This document shows positions 54,808 through 64,000 of a DNA stretch of 64,000 bases, in pieces. The notes beneath the pieces were generated by a model. It made no database searches. It saw only the letters and a list, made by a program, of their open reading frames with translations, and was not told the DNA's origin. Each line of letters starts with the position of its first letter. Within the stretch, counting starts at the first letter, position 1. Source of the stretch: Spongospora subterranea f. sp. subterranea (Eukaryota; Endomyxa: Phytomyxea; Phytomyxea; Plasmodiophorida); assembly GCA_049724395.1 (NCBI GenBank), contig JAUGWO010000016.1:81437-145436 (forward strand), in the 5' to 3' direction. The translations under genes and the position numbers were made by a program.

Positions 54808-55770
54808 AAAATGGGGGTTGGTCCATGTTCACGATCATGGATTAGCCAAGGCACATTCTTGCAAGTTTTAGCCTCATTGAATCGATGAAATCTTTGGCCA
54901 CTCCGCATTGATCGCTGGATGTTGTACAGCGTGAGTTGCACAACGGGCAACAAAACGATGCGCCGTGACAAAGCGACGAATCGCACAATCTCTCGCACGA
55001 TCGATTATCACGATGGAATGTGGATATCCATCGACGAGATGTAGACGGCTATCATCTGCACTGATGAAGCTGCGACTCGAATCACAATGGACACCCGGGT
55101 CGACGGTCTGTTTGAAAGAGAATATCCCAGTCATTCATAGCCATATTCCAGGTCGCAGGAGCATGCCCATTTTTCCCCACTGTTATGTGTCATCGGTTCC
55201 TTTAGAGTTCGGCCCACCCGATTCCCGATATCCAATGTGAGTTAGGGAATTGAGCATGCTTCTGCGATTTTGGAATAGGGCTATGAATGTGCTTGATTGA
55301 GTGGACAGACGATGGGGCAATACCATTTTCTATCAAAAGATATACTGAACTTGAAGAATTGAAGCTCTCCCAGTTACTGCATTAACAGCAAGTTTTTCTT
55401 GAAGACCTCAATTAGCCGACTCAACGGTTTGTCTGAAAAGATTGGAGTAAGATATTCTAATGGATATTTGAAAAACGTGAATGTAACAGCAGATTCATGT
55501 TCACGTTTTGATTCGAGTCGCAACAATATCAGTGCCGATGAGAGCCGACTACGTCTCATCAATAGATTCCACATTTCGTCGGAAAAACCGACCGTGCGAG
55601 AGATTGTGCGCTTCGTCGCTTTGTCTCCGTTGTGGAATTCACGCTGCACAACAACATTCCAGCGATCAACGCGGAGTGGTCAAAGATCACATCGATTCAG
55701 TGAGGGCAAGAAGTACTTTGACCAATCCATGATCGTGAGCACGGACCAACCCCCATTTTGTTTTCATGGA
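54808..55770. repeat. Inverted repeat with about 300-bp arms
   Basis: The left arm 54808-55140 returns inverted at about 55430-55770 (AAAATGGGGGTTGG / CCAACCCCCATTTT; GAGAGATTGTGCG / CGCACAATCTCTC), diverged. Both arms encode the shared peptide REIVRFVALS...RSGQR.HRF. The element is not identified. Confidence 0.75.
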
Positions 55771-55856
55771 GCCAAGAACGACACTTTTCATGGAGCGAAG
55801 AACGACATTTTTCATGGAGCCAAGAACGACACTGTTCATGGAGCCAAGAACGACAC
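55761..55856. repeat. 24-bp tandem repeat, four copies
   Basis: Unit TTTTCATGGAGCCAAGAACG plus ACAC. Exact multiples of three, coding HGAKNDTF repeats in one frame, but no gene context supports translation. It begins at the end of the inverted-repeat arm. Confidence 0.85.
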
Positions 55857-56269
55857 TTCATCATAAAGGGGCAACCACTGTCAGTATGCGATGTTCACGT
55901 TGGTCAACAATGCCGGCTACAGTTGCTGGCCCTTTGACAGCCGACGGTCTTAAAAAGGCCAACCATGTGGCAGAATAACCAAGAACTTGCTAATTTGGCA
56001 GAGGGAACCACGCTCCATTCTTATGCGGGATTGCTTTCCAGAACTGAGATCTTGCCTTAATGTCAACGTCTGGTGGTCTCAACATTTCTTTTTCAGTAGT
56101 AGTAGTTACGTGTTGATTCGCGATTTTTCAGTATGTTGATAGAGGGACAGTTAATTGATTAAATAATCAATCCCTCTCTTGCAGTGGTATTTTGGGAACG
56201 CGGCTGTTGGAAATTCAAATAACATCTATTTTGTGTTTGTTTAAGAAGCCTGTTCATGAGACTTAATCT
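55857..56269. other. No gene recognised
   Basis: AT-richer spacer before the palindromic cluster. Confidence 0.3.
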
Positions 56270-56440
56270 CCGTTAGCCGGCCGGCATTCCATTGTGCACA
56301 CTTCGATGGTGGTGATTGGCGATCTTGTTTATGCTGTGCGTTTGTTCTCGAAGAGTCTCGTAATTTATTCCGTGTTGATGTAGTTTGTAAAACGGTTTGC
56401 TTTTTTCATGAACACTCTAGTTCTTAACGATATCTCCTGA
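56270..56440 (-). pseudogene. Degraded LINE ORF1/ORF2 junction, inverted copy
   Basis: Reverse complement of the 51640-51770 junction region, sharing ACAATGGAATGCCGGCCGGC exactly. It differs by small indels, so it is not a faithful guide to the ancestral frame. Confidence 0.8.
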
Positions 56441-56560
56441 GTTGGTTGTTGTGTTACCAGTTGGTGTTTGGCAGTTGTGTTACCAGTTGGTGTGGCAGTT
56501 GCGTTACCAGTTGGTGTTTGGCAGTTGTGTTACCAGTTGGTGTTTGGCCGTCGTTTACTG
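56441..56560. repeat. 26-bp minisatellite, left array
   Basis: Unit TTACCAGTTGGTGTTTGGCA-GTTGTG repeated about four times. It resembles the complement of LINE ORF1 bases 51550-51577 (ACACGACTACCAAACAACAA-CTGGTAA). Confidence 0.9.
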
Positions 56561-57060
56561 CATGTTACATCGTGTGTACCAATCGTTGGGTGCAGATTCA
56601 GACTTCAACATATATTGCCGGTGTCATTGTCAATGGCCATGCTTTAACAGGTTCAATCGGTATCCAGATATTCATCGTATGAACGAGTGTCAACATTTCT
56701 ATTGCGTACTGTTCAACGTTGCCATTGTAATGTGCCAGCGCAGCAGTTTTAGCGTCTTTGACGTGGTTATTCTCTGCCAAAAAATCCAAGAAATCTCGAG
56801 GCCATTTTTGTAGTGTCGATATCAGGGTGGCAATATCAGAATTGCGAAGGAAATCAATATGCGCCCTGTCGGCACAATCCGCTTCTGTGAGAAACTTAGA
56901 GATACCAAATGGAATGACAATTTAATTGAAATGTTCCTTGGGGAGGTCCTCATAAATGTTCTTGAGCTGCTCCTTCATTTAAAAAACACTAAATTTGTTC
57001 GGCAGATTCAAAGTTTCTATCCAATCCATACTTGACGCTTCCTCTGTTGGCTCCTCCATT
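56561..57060 (-). pseudogene. CmcJ/NvfI-like gene fragment, inverted
   Basis: The minus strand reads HIDFLRNSDIATL, DFLAENNHVK, AALAHYNGNVEQYA and MNIWIPIEPVKAWPL, the core of the dioxygenase-like genes at 44.8 and 48.4 kb. The signal peptide and the distal-histidine half are missing and the frame is interrupted. Head-to-head with the next fragment. Confidence 0.85.
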
Positions 57061-57490
57061 CGAATCAACTCCAATTTCGGTTTTCTAAGATAATCCAAGA
57101 AGCTATTCATGAGGACATTCCCAAGGAACATTCTAATTGGATAGTCATTCCATTCAATATCTCACAGTTTCCACAAAAGTGGATTTTTTTCGAAATGGCG
57201 CAGATCGATTACCTTCGCGATGCTGATATTGCCACCTGTTGCAAAAATACAGTTGTTGATCTTGGGACATCATGACGCTTGTGCAAAGATTCCCGACGTC
57301 AAAACCTGGGCGCTGGCACATTATAATGGCAACGTTGAACAGTACGCAATGGATATGTTGACTCTCGATGTTTTGATAAATATCTGGATACCGATTGAAC
57401 CTGTTAAAGCATTGCCATTGACAATGACACCAGCAATATATGTTGAAGTCTGAATCTGCACCCAACGATTGGTACACACGATGTAACATG
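57061..57490 (+). pseudogene. CmcJ/NvfI-like gene fragment, second copy
   Basis: The plus strand reads IIQEAIHEDIPKEHSNWIVI, AQIDYLRDADIAT, ALAHYNGNVEQYAMDMLTL and NIWIPIEPVKALPL. HxD has become QID here. Both fragments end near the same GTACACACGATGTAACATGC-type sequence before the minisatellite, making one palindrome. Confidence 0.85.
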
Positions 57491-57504
57491 CAGTAAACGA
57501 CGGC

Positions 57505-57680
57505 CAAACACCAAACTGGTAACACAACTGCCAAACCACAACTGGTAACATAACGCCGAACACCAACTGGTAACCAACTGCCAAACACCAACCGGTGACA
57601 CAACTGCCAAACACCAACTGGTAACACAACTGCCAAACACCAACTGGTAACGCAACTGCCAAACACCAACTGGTAAATAT
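57505..57680. repeat. 26-bp minisatellite, right array
   Basis: Same unit as 56441-56560 in the opposite orientation (CCAAACACCAACTGGTAACA-CAACTG), about six copies. It ends exactly where malate synthase sequence starts. Confidence 0.9.
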
Positions 57681-59209
57681 GTTATCTGATTCTTCGTTTT
57701 CATGTTCTCGTCAAAAGCCGCCATGGCTATTGTGATTACGCGGGATGGGCAATCTGTTAAGAGTGTTGTTACAGCAGACAGGTTTTAGGCAACGGGGCAC
57801 ACACCCAAGTACCATCATGGCCAGCTTTTACTTCGCGAATCTTGTCAGCTCTAACCTTATCCATCGCTTTCGCATTTTCTTCAGGATTGTCCTTAATAGG
57901 AATCTAGATTAACTGCACGGTCAGAAGAAACAATGTTTTTTTGTGAAACCACGACGAACCTGTGCAGCCATGCCACTTTAAAATGAACTATCGGTACTAG
58001 GTCAAGTTACAAAATAGAAGTATTACCATCGCATGAACGCCACGCTTGTGGCATGTCTGAATGAGAAGCCGAAAGTAGCTGTCCATAAAAGGCGTTGTCA
58101 TTCCAAAATCGTCGCGATTAGACAAAGCAAATTTCGAATGATTTCTCAATTTTTTGATTAGGCTAAAAATGTAATCTCAAGGACCTGGGAGATGGTTTAT
58201 GGGTTACGACATTACCACAACGTAAACAAATTATTGTAGACCACAATTCAGGCCAATTGAATGATTGCGAAGTTCGTATATGATTTCATCCATTTCAGAC
58301 GCTGCCAGGATGGTCTCAATCAGCACGGTAACTCTTATTTTACACTGAGGAATTTGCAGAGCATTTTGTGATGCGACAAAACATCATCCACAGCCGAGCT
58401 TCAAGATGCGATTCTAGCTTAGGAAGGTAAAAAATAAGGGCCTGTATTATTCTGAAGCAGTAATCGCTCATTATGGAAGAAATACAATTCAAAATCGAAC
58501 AATGCTGCCTGCGAGCATGTTTAAACAAAAATGGCTGAAAACCCGACCTGATTGTTACTGAGCAAGGTTCACCGTCAATTTGGAAATGGTCTTCGTTGAG
58601 GTGCCATCCTCGTGGGCGAACAAGTGGTGTTGCAACATTTTCAATCAATTTGTATAGTTTGCCATTTGTTTCCAGGCTGATATCTTTAACTATAGCGTCG
58701 CGAAGATTCACGTGACCATGGAGCAAATTGCTGAATGTGGGCGAGAGGGAATCTTCGAAGTCTGCCATTAAAACATTTGCCCCTGAATTTAGTGCGTTGA
58801 TTACCTGTGGAAACAATCTGAAAACTTGCTTCATTGCAGAGTGGAATAAACCTAGCATACCATCCTTCGGTCGGGAGGGCCTGTAATTTCCACCCGACGG
58901 TCTTCAAGATCGTGTGGGGGAGCAGTGGCTTTATACGTCGACGAACGAATCCATTCGGTTTCACGTAAGAAGTCAGGGAATTCGCCTGCATCTAGCCTTA
59001 TACGTCGACGAACGAATCCATTCGGTTTCACGTAAGAAGTCAGGGAATTCGCCTGCATCTAGCCTTGTCTGACGTCGTTGCCGCTCTTCCAGCAGTTCCA
59101 GGCGCCTCCCATTGAACTGCCGATGCAGCTGAACAACGAACGCGACCACGTCGTCACTCAGCACCCACTTGCACACTTCGGGGACGATCCCGTCAATCAA
59201 CACCGACAT
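57681..59209 (-). pseudogene. Malate synthase, degenerate and 3'-truncated
   Basis: The minus strand from ATG 59209: FVVQLHRQFNGRRLELLEER, LDAGEFPDFLRETEWIRSS, HDLEDRRVEITGPPDRRM, intron 58860-58805, then VINALNSGANVLMADFEDSL, VRPRGWHLNEDHFQIDGEP, intron, [114 protein letters not shown] and MAAFDENMKTKNQI. This is glyoxylate-cycle malate synthase (glyoxylate plus acetyl-CoA). Damage: a 67-bp tandem duplication at 58931-59064 shifts the frame; a T run near 58434 has one base too many and one near 58365 one too few; TGA replaces the expected Trp codon after LNCG; there is an indel near 57743. The last quarter is missing, cut off by the minisatellite. Introns are retained, so it is not processed. 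Confidence 0.85.
58931..59064. repeat. 67-bp perfect tandem duplication inside malate synthase
   Basis: Two identical 67-bp units (ending GAATTCGCCTGCATCTAGCC). 67 is not a multiple of three. Confidence 0.95.
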
Positions 59210-60445
59210 TGCAGCAATACACCGCCTACCGATTTGTAAATGAAACTCTGAGCTCAAAATGATTCCGTACTGTATCAGAACGCACTGATCATAGAGTGAA
59301 AGGCAGTTGGTGGTAACAAAGGCTGCCCCCCCCTATGTTACCCACTGTAAAGAAACTCGGCATTCCATGTTGAGCCAGTTGTCCGAAAATCTCAAACAGT
59401 TAATTTATTGTTTGTGTTGGAATTTTTAATTGCGATGATGACAGGTCGAACTCGATAACCGCGAAATCGCGTTTTGCTCGTAAACAGTGATGACATATTG
59501 TTCTCTGTTTTGCATTTGTCTGTTTGAAGGAACCAGTCAGCCCAATATCAGGATTCTTTAACCTATTTGAAAAGGTGAGTAAATTTTCTACATTATACAG
59601 TGCCCATTACAAAGTTGTTTCGACAGAAATTTTGCGTCAGAGGGGAATAAGCTTATCCCGTCCCTGTACCACAGGTACTCTTTTTCGCCCACAGTAAACA
59701 CTCGTTTACTATCTCGTTATCTTCTCCTCTTCTCTTATATCCGCTCTGGCCACCTCGACCGAGCGGCAGCCGGAGAGAATAGCGTCAAGAGAAGAGACGA
59801 GGAAAAGAACCGAGATGATAGAACCAGTGGTTATAGGGGCTCTGGAGGTGCCCGACAGATGGAGGATTGAAACTGTACTTGCATCAAACTGCCGATTATA
59901 CACATCTCGGCTCATCCCCCAGTGTAATGTGCACGTTATTTTTACGAGAAGAGTTGCCAGTTTCGTCGCTAGTGATTCGAAATTTGATGTGAGGGGTTGC
60001 CAGCGTTCAGAACCCATTAAGCATGGGCGAACGATCAAGAAAAAAAACTACTACGCTAACAACACGTACATGTTGGTCTTGACACACGTCGTGCACCTCC
60101 CCTGCAAAAACCTGGTGACCTCCCGTCACCTGGCTCTTTATCGTTATCGCCATTGAAAGTCGTAAATGGGCTGTTGACTGCCAGTACAGTCCCAATAAAT
60201 GACCATCGATATATGTCGCCTAGGCGCTTTGATCGAATACAACGCCTTTAATGGGATTTCCTTTTTTAACAGGGTTTTTTTCAAAGGCGTTGTATTGCAG
60301 GTTTAGGCCACCAACCATTGTACTCAATATGATATGTTGAGTGTGAGTATGACGGTCGGAGTTGCGGTCTTGACACTCTTGCGTAATAAAGACAGGTTTT
60401 CTTCTGTAACAATGGAGAGTGCCGAGCACGTCAGAAAAGTCGGAT
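59210..60445. other. About 1.2 kb with no recognised gene
   Basis: Overlapping open frames at 59709-60156 on both strands have no domain. An inverted pair of short words at about 60236-60300 (CAACGCCTTTAATGGG... / ...CAAAGGCGTTG) could form a hairpin. Confidence 0.3.
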
Positions 60446-60449
60446 TATT

Positions 60450-60615
60450 CAAGTAAGACCTTGGGCGTCGCTGCCAACTTCATGACGCGTGCGGAGAGCA
60501 ACTATCTCACGAAGTTCACCTTCCAAGGAGATGAGGAGCAACCGAATGCCAATCATGTGCATCTACAGCGGATTGGTGATTATTTCACTATGAAATGTAT
60601 TTTTTCTAATTAACG
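60450..60615. repeat. Inverted copy of 62205-62345
   Basis: Shares GTGCATCTACAGCG and GGTGATTATTTCAC with the complement of the 62.2-62.35 kb stretch, with small indels. The two lie either side of the LINE insertion. Confidence 0.8.
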
Positions 60616-60643
60616 TGGAGCGAAGTAATCGGGCGAGTGGTGG

Positions 60644-60655
60644 AGGTTGAAGTGA
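60644..60655 (+). repeat. LINE target-site duplication, left
   Basis: GAGGTTGAAGTG, identical to 62116-62127 directly after the poly(A). Confidence 0.9.
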
Positions 60656-62115
60656 TGGCGGAGGAGCGGCAGCTCTGCTAATTGATTATACAAATAGAGA
60701 TGAAAAAGGCGAGACCAACGAAGAGATAATTACCGTTAAACTAGGAACAGAAGTGACATCATCATATGAATGTGAGATTATTGCACTGAATAGTGGACTA
60801 GATATAGCTGTAGACCAGAACTATGAGGGAAGACATATCCACATAATGACAGATTCCTTATCATGGATGAGTCAACTACAATCCTTACCGATAAAACCAA
60901 GGAGAGTGAACGCTATCGTTGCGGAATGTGCAGATAAATTAGCGAAATTAACAAAAGAAAACATGGTGGATATACACTTTATACCAAGTCACGTGGAAAA
61001 CGACAACAATAATGAAGACGAGATGAAAGTCCCCATAGGACACAGCGATGACATTGATCAACTAGCAAAGCAAGCATCGATGGACGGCGATGAAATTCAA
61101 CATGACCCATTTATATCATCGTTCAAACTGCATCTTAAGAAAAGAGAGAGAGAAAACCTTAAAGATTACATCAAAGAACGAGTTCAAGCTAGCAGATTCA
61201 AAGGATACCCAGAAAGGGATAAATTTAAGATATTAATGACGCTAAACGAAAGGAAGATTGAACCTACAACCCCGCTTCTCAACAGAGCAAGAACTGGGCA
61301 CTCTTGTGCAAGAAATCACCTGAAGAACCTGAATATGGATGACAGTAACATATGCAGATGGTGTAATACGGAAATAGAGACGATTGAACATCAGGTGTTA
61401 CACTGCAAGGCGTTACAAGGAAAGTTGAGTAAAGTCAGGAAAGAGTACAAAGGTTTGAACACCTCATCATTTGAAAATGCACTGTGGGAATACCCGCAAG
61501 AAATGAACAGGATCCTAAGAAGGGCAGTGAAAAAGAGGTGCTACATCTAGAACCACAGGAACCCGAATCCGAATACACGAGCAGAAAATGCACTGTGGGA
61601 ATACCCGCAAGAAATGAACAGGATCCTAAGAAGGGCAGACGGCGATCGAGACAGTGAGAGAGAGGAGGCAGCCTAGATAAATATTTTCCGAAGAGGAGTA
61701 AAACCTCGATAAAAAATCAGCTACCTAACCGTAGCGAAGAGGTGCTACCTCTCTAAATACAGGCCGAAGAGGAGGACAACCTCTATGCAAAAACCGAGCT
61801 GTCTAGTAAGGATGCGACCTGGTTAGGCCAAAGGGTGTTCCTTAGGGAATTTTTAGTGAATGTCCCGGATACAGAGTTTTACGGGTACGTTTTTTAGTTG
61901 GGACGGAATATGTAGGACTATTCTAACCCCACACTACCCTTTGCGTCGACCAAAATGCTGAACTACCGGCGAAGGTCTATATTTCGGGTGCGAGCCTGAT
62001 ACTGGGAGGAGCTTCTGAGACGCGAGTCGAAGAAACGAATCTTGGCCCAATAGCCGTGGGACCGGCCGACCTGCATGAAAAGTGCAAACTCAATCACAAA
62101 AAAAAAAAAAAAAAA
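60656..62115 (+). mobile_element. 5'-truncated LINE: RNase H, CCHC knuckle, poly(A), 12-bp TSD
   Basis: The insertion starts at 60656 in the RNase H domain (DGGGAAALLIDYTNR; YECEIIALNSGLDIA; HIMTDSLSWM; DIHFIPSHV...D..AKQAS) and continues to a CCHC knuckle (C-R-W-C...H-QVLH-C) and a stop at 61550. About 550 bp of 3' UTR and 18 A residues (62098-62115) follow. GAGGTTGAAGTG occurs directly before (60644-60655) and after (62116-62127), a perfect target-site duplication. A 55-bp segment near the ORF end (61476-61530) is repeated at 61586-61640. RNase H plus a C-terminal knuckle fits I/R1/Jockey-like clades. The coding part is intact, so the insertion is recent. Confidence 0.9.
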
Positions 62116-62200
62116 GAGGTTGAAGTGCGTTCAGAGGACTTCTTTCGGCGATAATCAGTTGCTGTGAGATCATTTGTATTGAATCATATTAAATTATAAA

Positions 62201-62644
62201 TCATATTAAATTAATTAGAAAAAGTACGTTCCATTGTGAAATAATCACCAATGCGCTGTAGATGCACATGATTGATATTCGGTTGCTCCTCGCTCCTTGG
62301 AAGGTGAACTTTGACAAAACTTTCGCGTTGTCGTCCAGTGTAGACACCACAATGCTCAACTTGAAGAAACGAGATAAGCCGAAGACTTCACATTCGCCGG
62401 CAACACCGTCACCGCTCTTGATGGCGTTAGCATCATCGATGGAATATACATCCTTCAGTTCCGGAAGCGTGAGCATATAGTCGACAACGCTGTCTATCAT
62501 GGCGATGACATCTTCATCATCCTCCGAAACCATTCCTACCTTGTATCGGTAGATGCAGGCGAACAAACTGGTAGTTGTGTTAAATGGGAGGTAGAAGTCT
62601 GGCTCAGTAATATGCATGCAAGGTAGGTATGGTATGGTATACAA
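62201..62644 (-). CDS. Unidentified frame, possibly part of a decayed element
   Basis: An open minus frame (SEDDEDVIAMIDSVVDYML; GLSRFFKLSIVVSTLDDN). No family was recognised. Its first codons lie in the 41-bp sequence also found beside the satellite at 47575, and its end is duplicated inverted at 60.45 kb, so it is more likely repeat-borne than a host gene. Confidence 0.3.
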   Translation of the reverse strand: MYTIPYLPCMHITEPDFYLPFNTTTSLFACIYRYKVGMVSEDDEDVIAMIDSVVDYMLTLPELKDVYSIDDANAIKSGDGVAGECEVFGLSRFFKLSIVVSTLDDNAKVLSKFTFQGARSNRISIMCIYSALVIISQWNVLFLINLI

Positions 62645-62662
62645 AGGTTCGCGGGTTCTTAT
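62622..62662 (-). repeat. 41-bp sequence shared with the satellite edge
   Basis: Identical, inverted, to 47575-47615: ATAAGAACCCGCGAACCTTT, GTATACCATACCATACCTACC. At 47.6 kb it runs into the CCATA satellite; here it has only the first two or three units. Nothing is recognised from 62663 to 62971. Confidence 0.9.
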
Positions 62663-62971
62663 GGGTTGAGTAAGCTTGTGTACTACCAGGTTTTCCCTAC
62701 TTCCGCCTGGCCGCTACAAGTAGATTGGGTATCCACTGAAGGAACCTGTTAGACCAGCTGGATTCAGCAACATAACCTGTCCTAACGACCACACCGAATG
62801 GGACCTGCCCCCACCTGAATACATTGCCTATCCAGAGTTTCCGAGTTTACTGCAAGCAGCTCGCTCTCCCACATTCATTAAAGGCCACGTGGTCAGACCT
62901 TCGTGCTCAACATTCATTCTACTTTTCCGTAATAAATGCAACCTTGGGGGGTCTCCCAATAATTCCATCAC

Positions 62972-64000
62972 TCACGGGGTTTCGAACTCATGTCTAACAC
63001 TCACCCGGACACGCCTGCCACCAACAGGGACAGGAAGGAACCAAGCTTTTGTGCAAGGTAGGGTCGCGTACTCCGATTCCAACAAGTCTCCGAATTCTTG
63101 TTGCCAGGCGACAGAATCGAAGTCGGAGTGGAACAGGGCCTTCAAGGGGGGATGCAACAACTCGACATCGAAGTCGGAGGGATGGCATATGCCACAGACC
63201 TTAAAAGCCTTTGCCATATCCGCATCAAGCCTACTCTCTTGCCAATCCAATATCCATCGGGAAACCAACTTGTACGGCGGAACCTTGACATTTCCTTGTT
63301 TGGTCTGCAAGCCCGGGTTTCCGAGCGCGTGGGCAACATATTTATCATAGCGATCATTGTAAAACTGCTGGAAGGATCGGTTGATGCCAACATCGAGTGG
63401 TTGTAAGATGTTCGTCATGTTTGCCGGAACAATGGCAACGTACACATTGTATTTCTCAAGAAGCTTCTCGTTGAACATCTTAAGGTGACATGCGTAAGAA
63501 TCGATGATATTTAACAACACTGGCTCTCGGCGAAACGCCGTTTGAACCCGTTTCAGCACAACGTCTTTAGCATGCTGCAGCAAGATCGCATCAGACCACA
63601 TGCCCGTCTTGATCACGTCGACAAGCATTCCTTCTTCACAAACCGGCTTGTTTTTTTAACTTTGAAAACAAAACGTGCGGAGTCAAAAGCTTTCCATCGG
63701 ATTGAACGGTGAAGGTGGCCGTTAGTCGCTTGTGTGAGCTCCCCCCTTTCCGTAGGAGCACCTCGCGGCTTCCAATCGTTGTTATCGTCGATTTCGGCTC
63801 AGTCTCGAAGTACCTTGGAACCTGGTCCATGTTGATGATATTGCACGGCTTTATATTGTGCTGTTCAATAACCTGATGAATACTCTTGATCCACTACTGC
63901 ACGATTTGCCCAGCATTTTTGGGCAAGACCCTTGTGGATGTATGCCGCCTCGACACTAAATCATGGCGATCTTTGAAACGAGTACACCATCCCTTTGACG
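62972..64000 (-). pseudogene. pogo/Tigger-type DDE transposase, runs off the window
   Basis: The minus strand reads GWCTRFKDRHDLVSRRHTST (end of the Tc5-type helix-turn-helix), IKPCNIINMDQVPRYFETEP (first D), TFTVQSDGKLLTPHVLFS, then from 63628 GMWSDAILL..., LLNIIDSYACHLK (second D) and VAIVPANMTNILQPLDVGIN (third D), then NRSFQQFYNDRYDKY. The three acidic positions are the DDE_1 triad. A T run near 63645 puts the two halves in different frames, and a stop interrupts the region before INMDQ, so this copy looks recently inactivated unless these are assembly errors. The N-terminus is beyond the window. Confidence 0.85.

Noticed and set aside
56442-56813. A plus-strand frame across the left minisatellite
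   Set aside because: Antisense to the dioxygenase fragment and extended by the 26-bp repeat.
1-64000. tRNA, rRNA, riboswitch or bacterial-operon signals
   Set aside because: I scanned for T-loop words, conserved rRNA blocks and Shine-Dalgarno-spaced gene series and found none; genes are intron-bearing and eukaryotic.
1-64000. Polinton or other capsid-bearing element
   Set aside because: No protein-primed polymerase, ATPase, capsid or matching integrase set is visible; the only integrase pieces are Copia-type.

Overview
The window is nuclear DNA of a single-celled eukaryote. Host genes carry short GT-AG introns (about 50-90 bp), lie on both strands and are often less than 100 bp apart. A CCDC180-like coiled-coil protein implies a flagellated stage. 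The gene set (ASPM with an ASH domain, two CH domains and a long IQ array; prohibitin-2; a small CDP-diacylglycerol synthase; a glyoxylate-cycle malate synthase) fits a zoosporic protist. An oomycete-like stramenopile or a plasmodiophorid would both fit, and the sequence alone does not decide. No bacterial operons, tRNA, rRNA or CRISPR were found.

Layout. 0-4 kb: a foldback repeat, then an acyl-protein-thioesterase-like gene whose spliced product lacks the nucleophile serine. 4.4-5.6 kb: a Bud20/ZNF593 ribosome-biogenesis zinc finger and a small membrane protein. 5.7-12.7 kb: a minisatellite, PIF/Harbinger transposon debris and about 3 kb without recognisable genes. 13.1-16.8 kb: a compact cluster with an F-BAR protein on + and four genes on - (a 101-residue protein, a PH-domain protein, an Rsa3-like protein and an unknown). 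17-20.9 kb: mostly repeats. 21.1-26.05 kb: the CCDC180-like gene. 26.1-27.0 kb: CDP-DAG synthase, convergent with it. 28.4-39.8 kb: a small mitochondrial-type membrane protein, ASPM, a tiny spliced ORF and a methionine-synthase-reductase-like diflavin enzyme. This stretch is visibly more AT-rich than the GATC-rich first 26 kb. 40-42.4 kb: LTR-element fossils. 42.8-43.8 kb: prohibitin-2. 44.7-49.8 kb: a direct duplication carrying two secreted CmcJ/NvfI-type non-heme iron dioxygenase-like genes, separated by a 120-bp tandem repeat, a mariner/Stowaway-like element and a pentanucleotide satellite. 50.6-56.1 kb: a nest of elements (LINE ORF1, Ty3/Gypsy and Ty1/Copia fossils, an inverted repeat). 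56.3-57.7 kb: a palindromic cluster of broken dioxygenase copies edged by a minisatellite that arose from LINE ORF1 sequence. 57.7-59.2 kb: a degenerate malate synthase that ends at that minisatellite. 60.4-64 kb: an inverted duplication split by a LINE 3' end with a clear target-site duplication, then a pogo/Tigger transposase running off the window.

The observations most worth following are the dioxygenase-like family with its palindromic relics, the LINE ORF1-ORF2 junction with a canonical -1 slippery heptamer and a PIP-box, the serine-less thioesterase, and a GTCACGGAC motif ahead of several genes.
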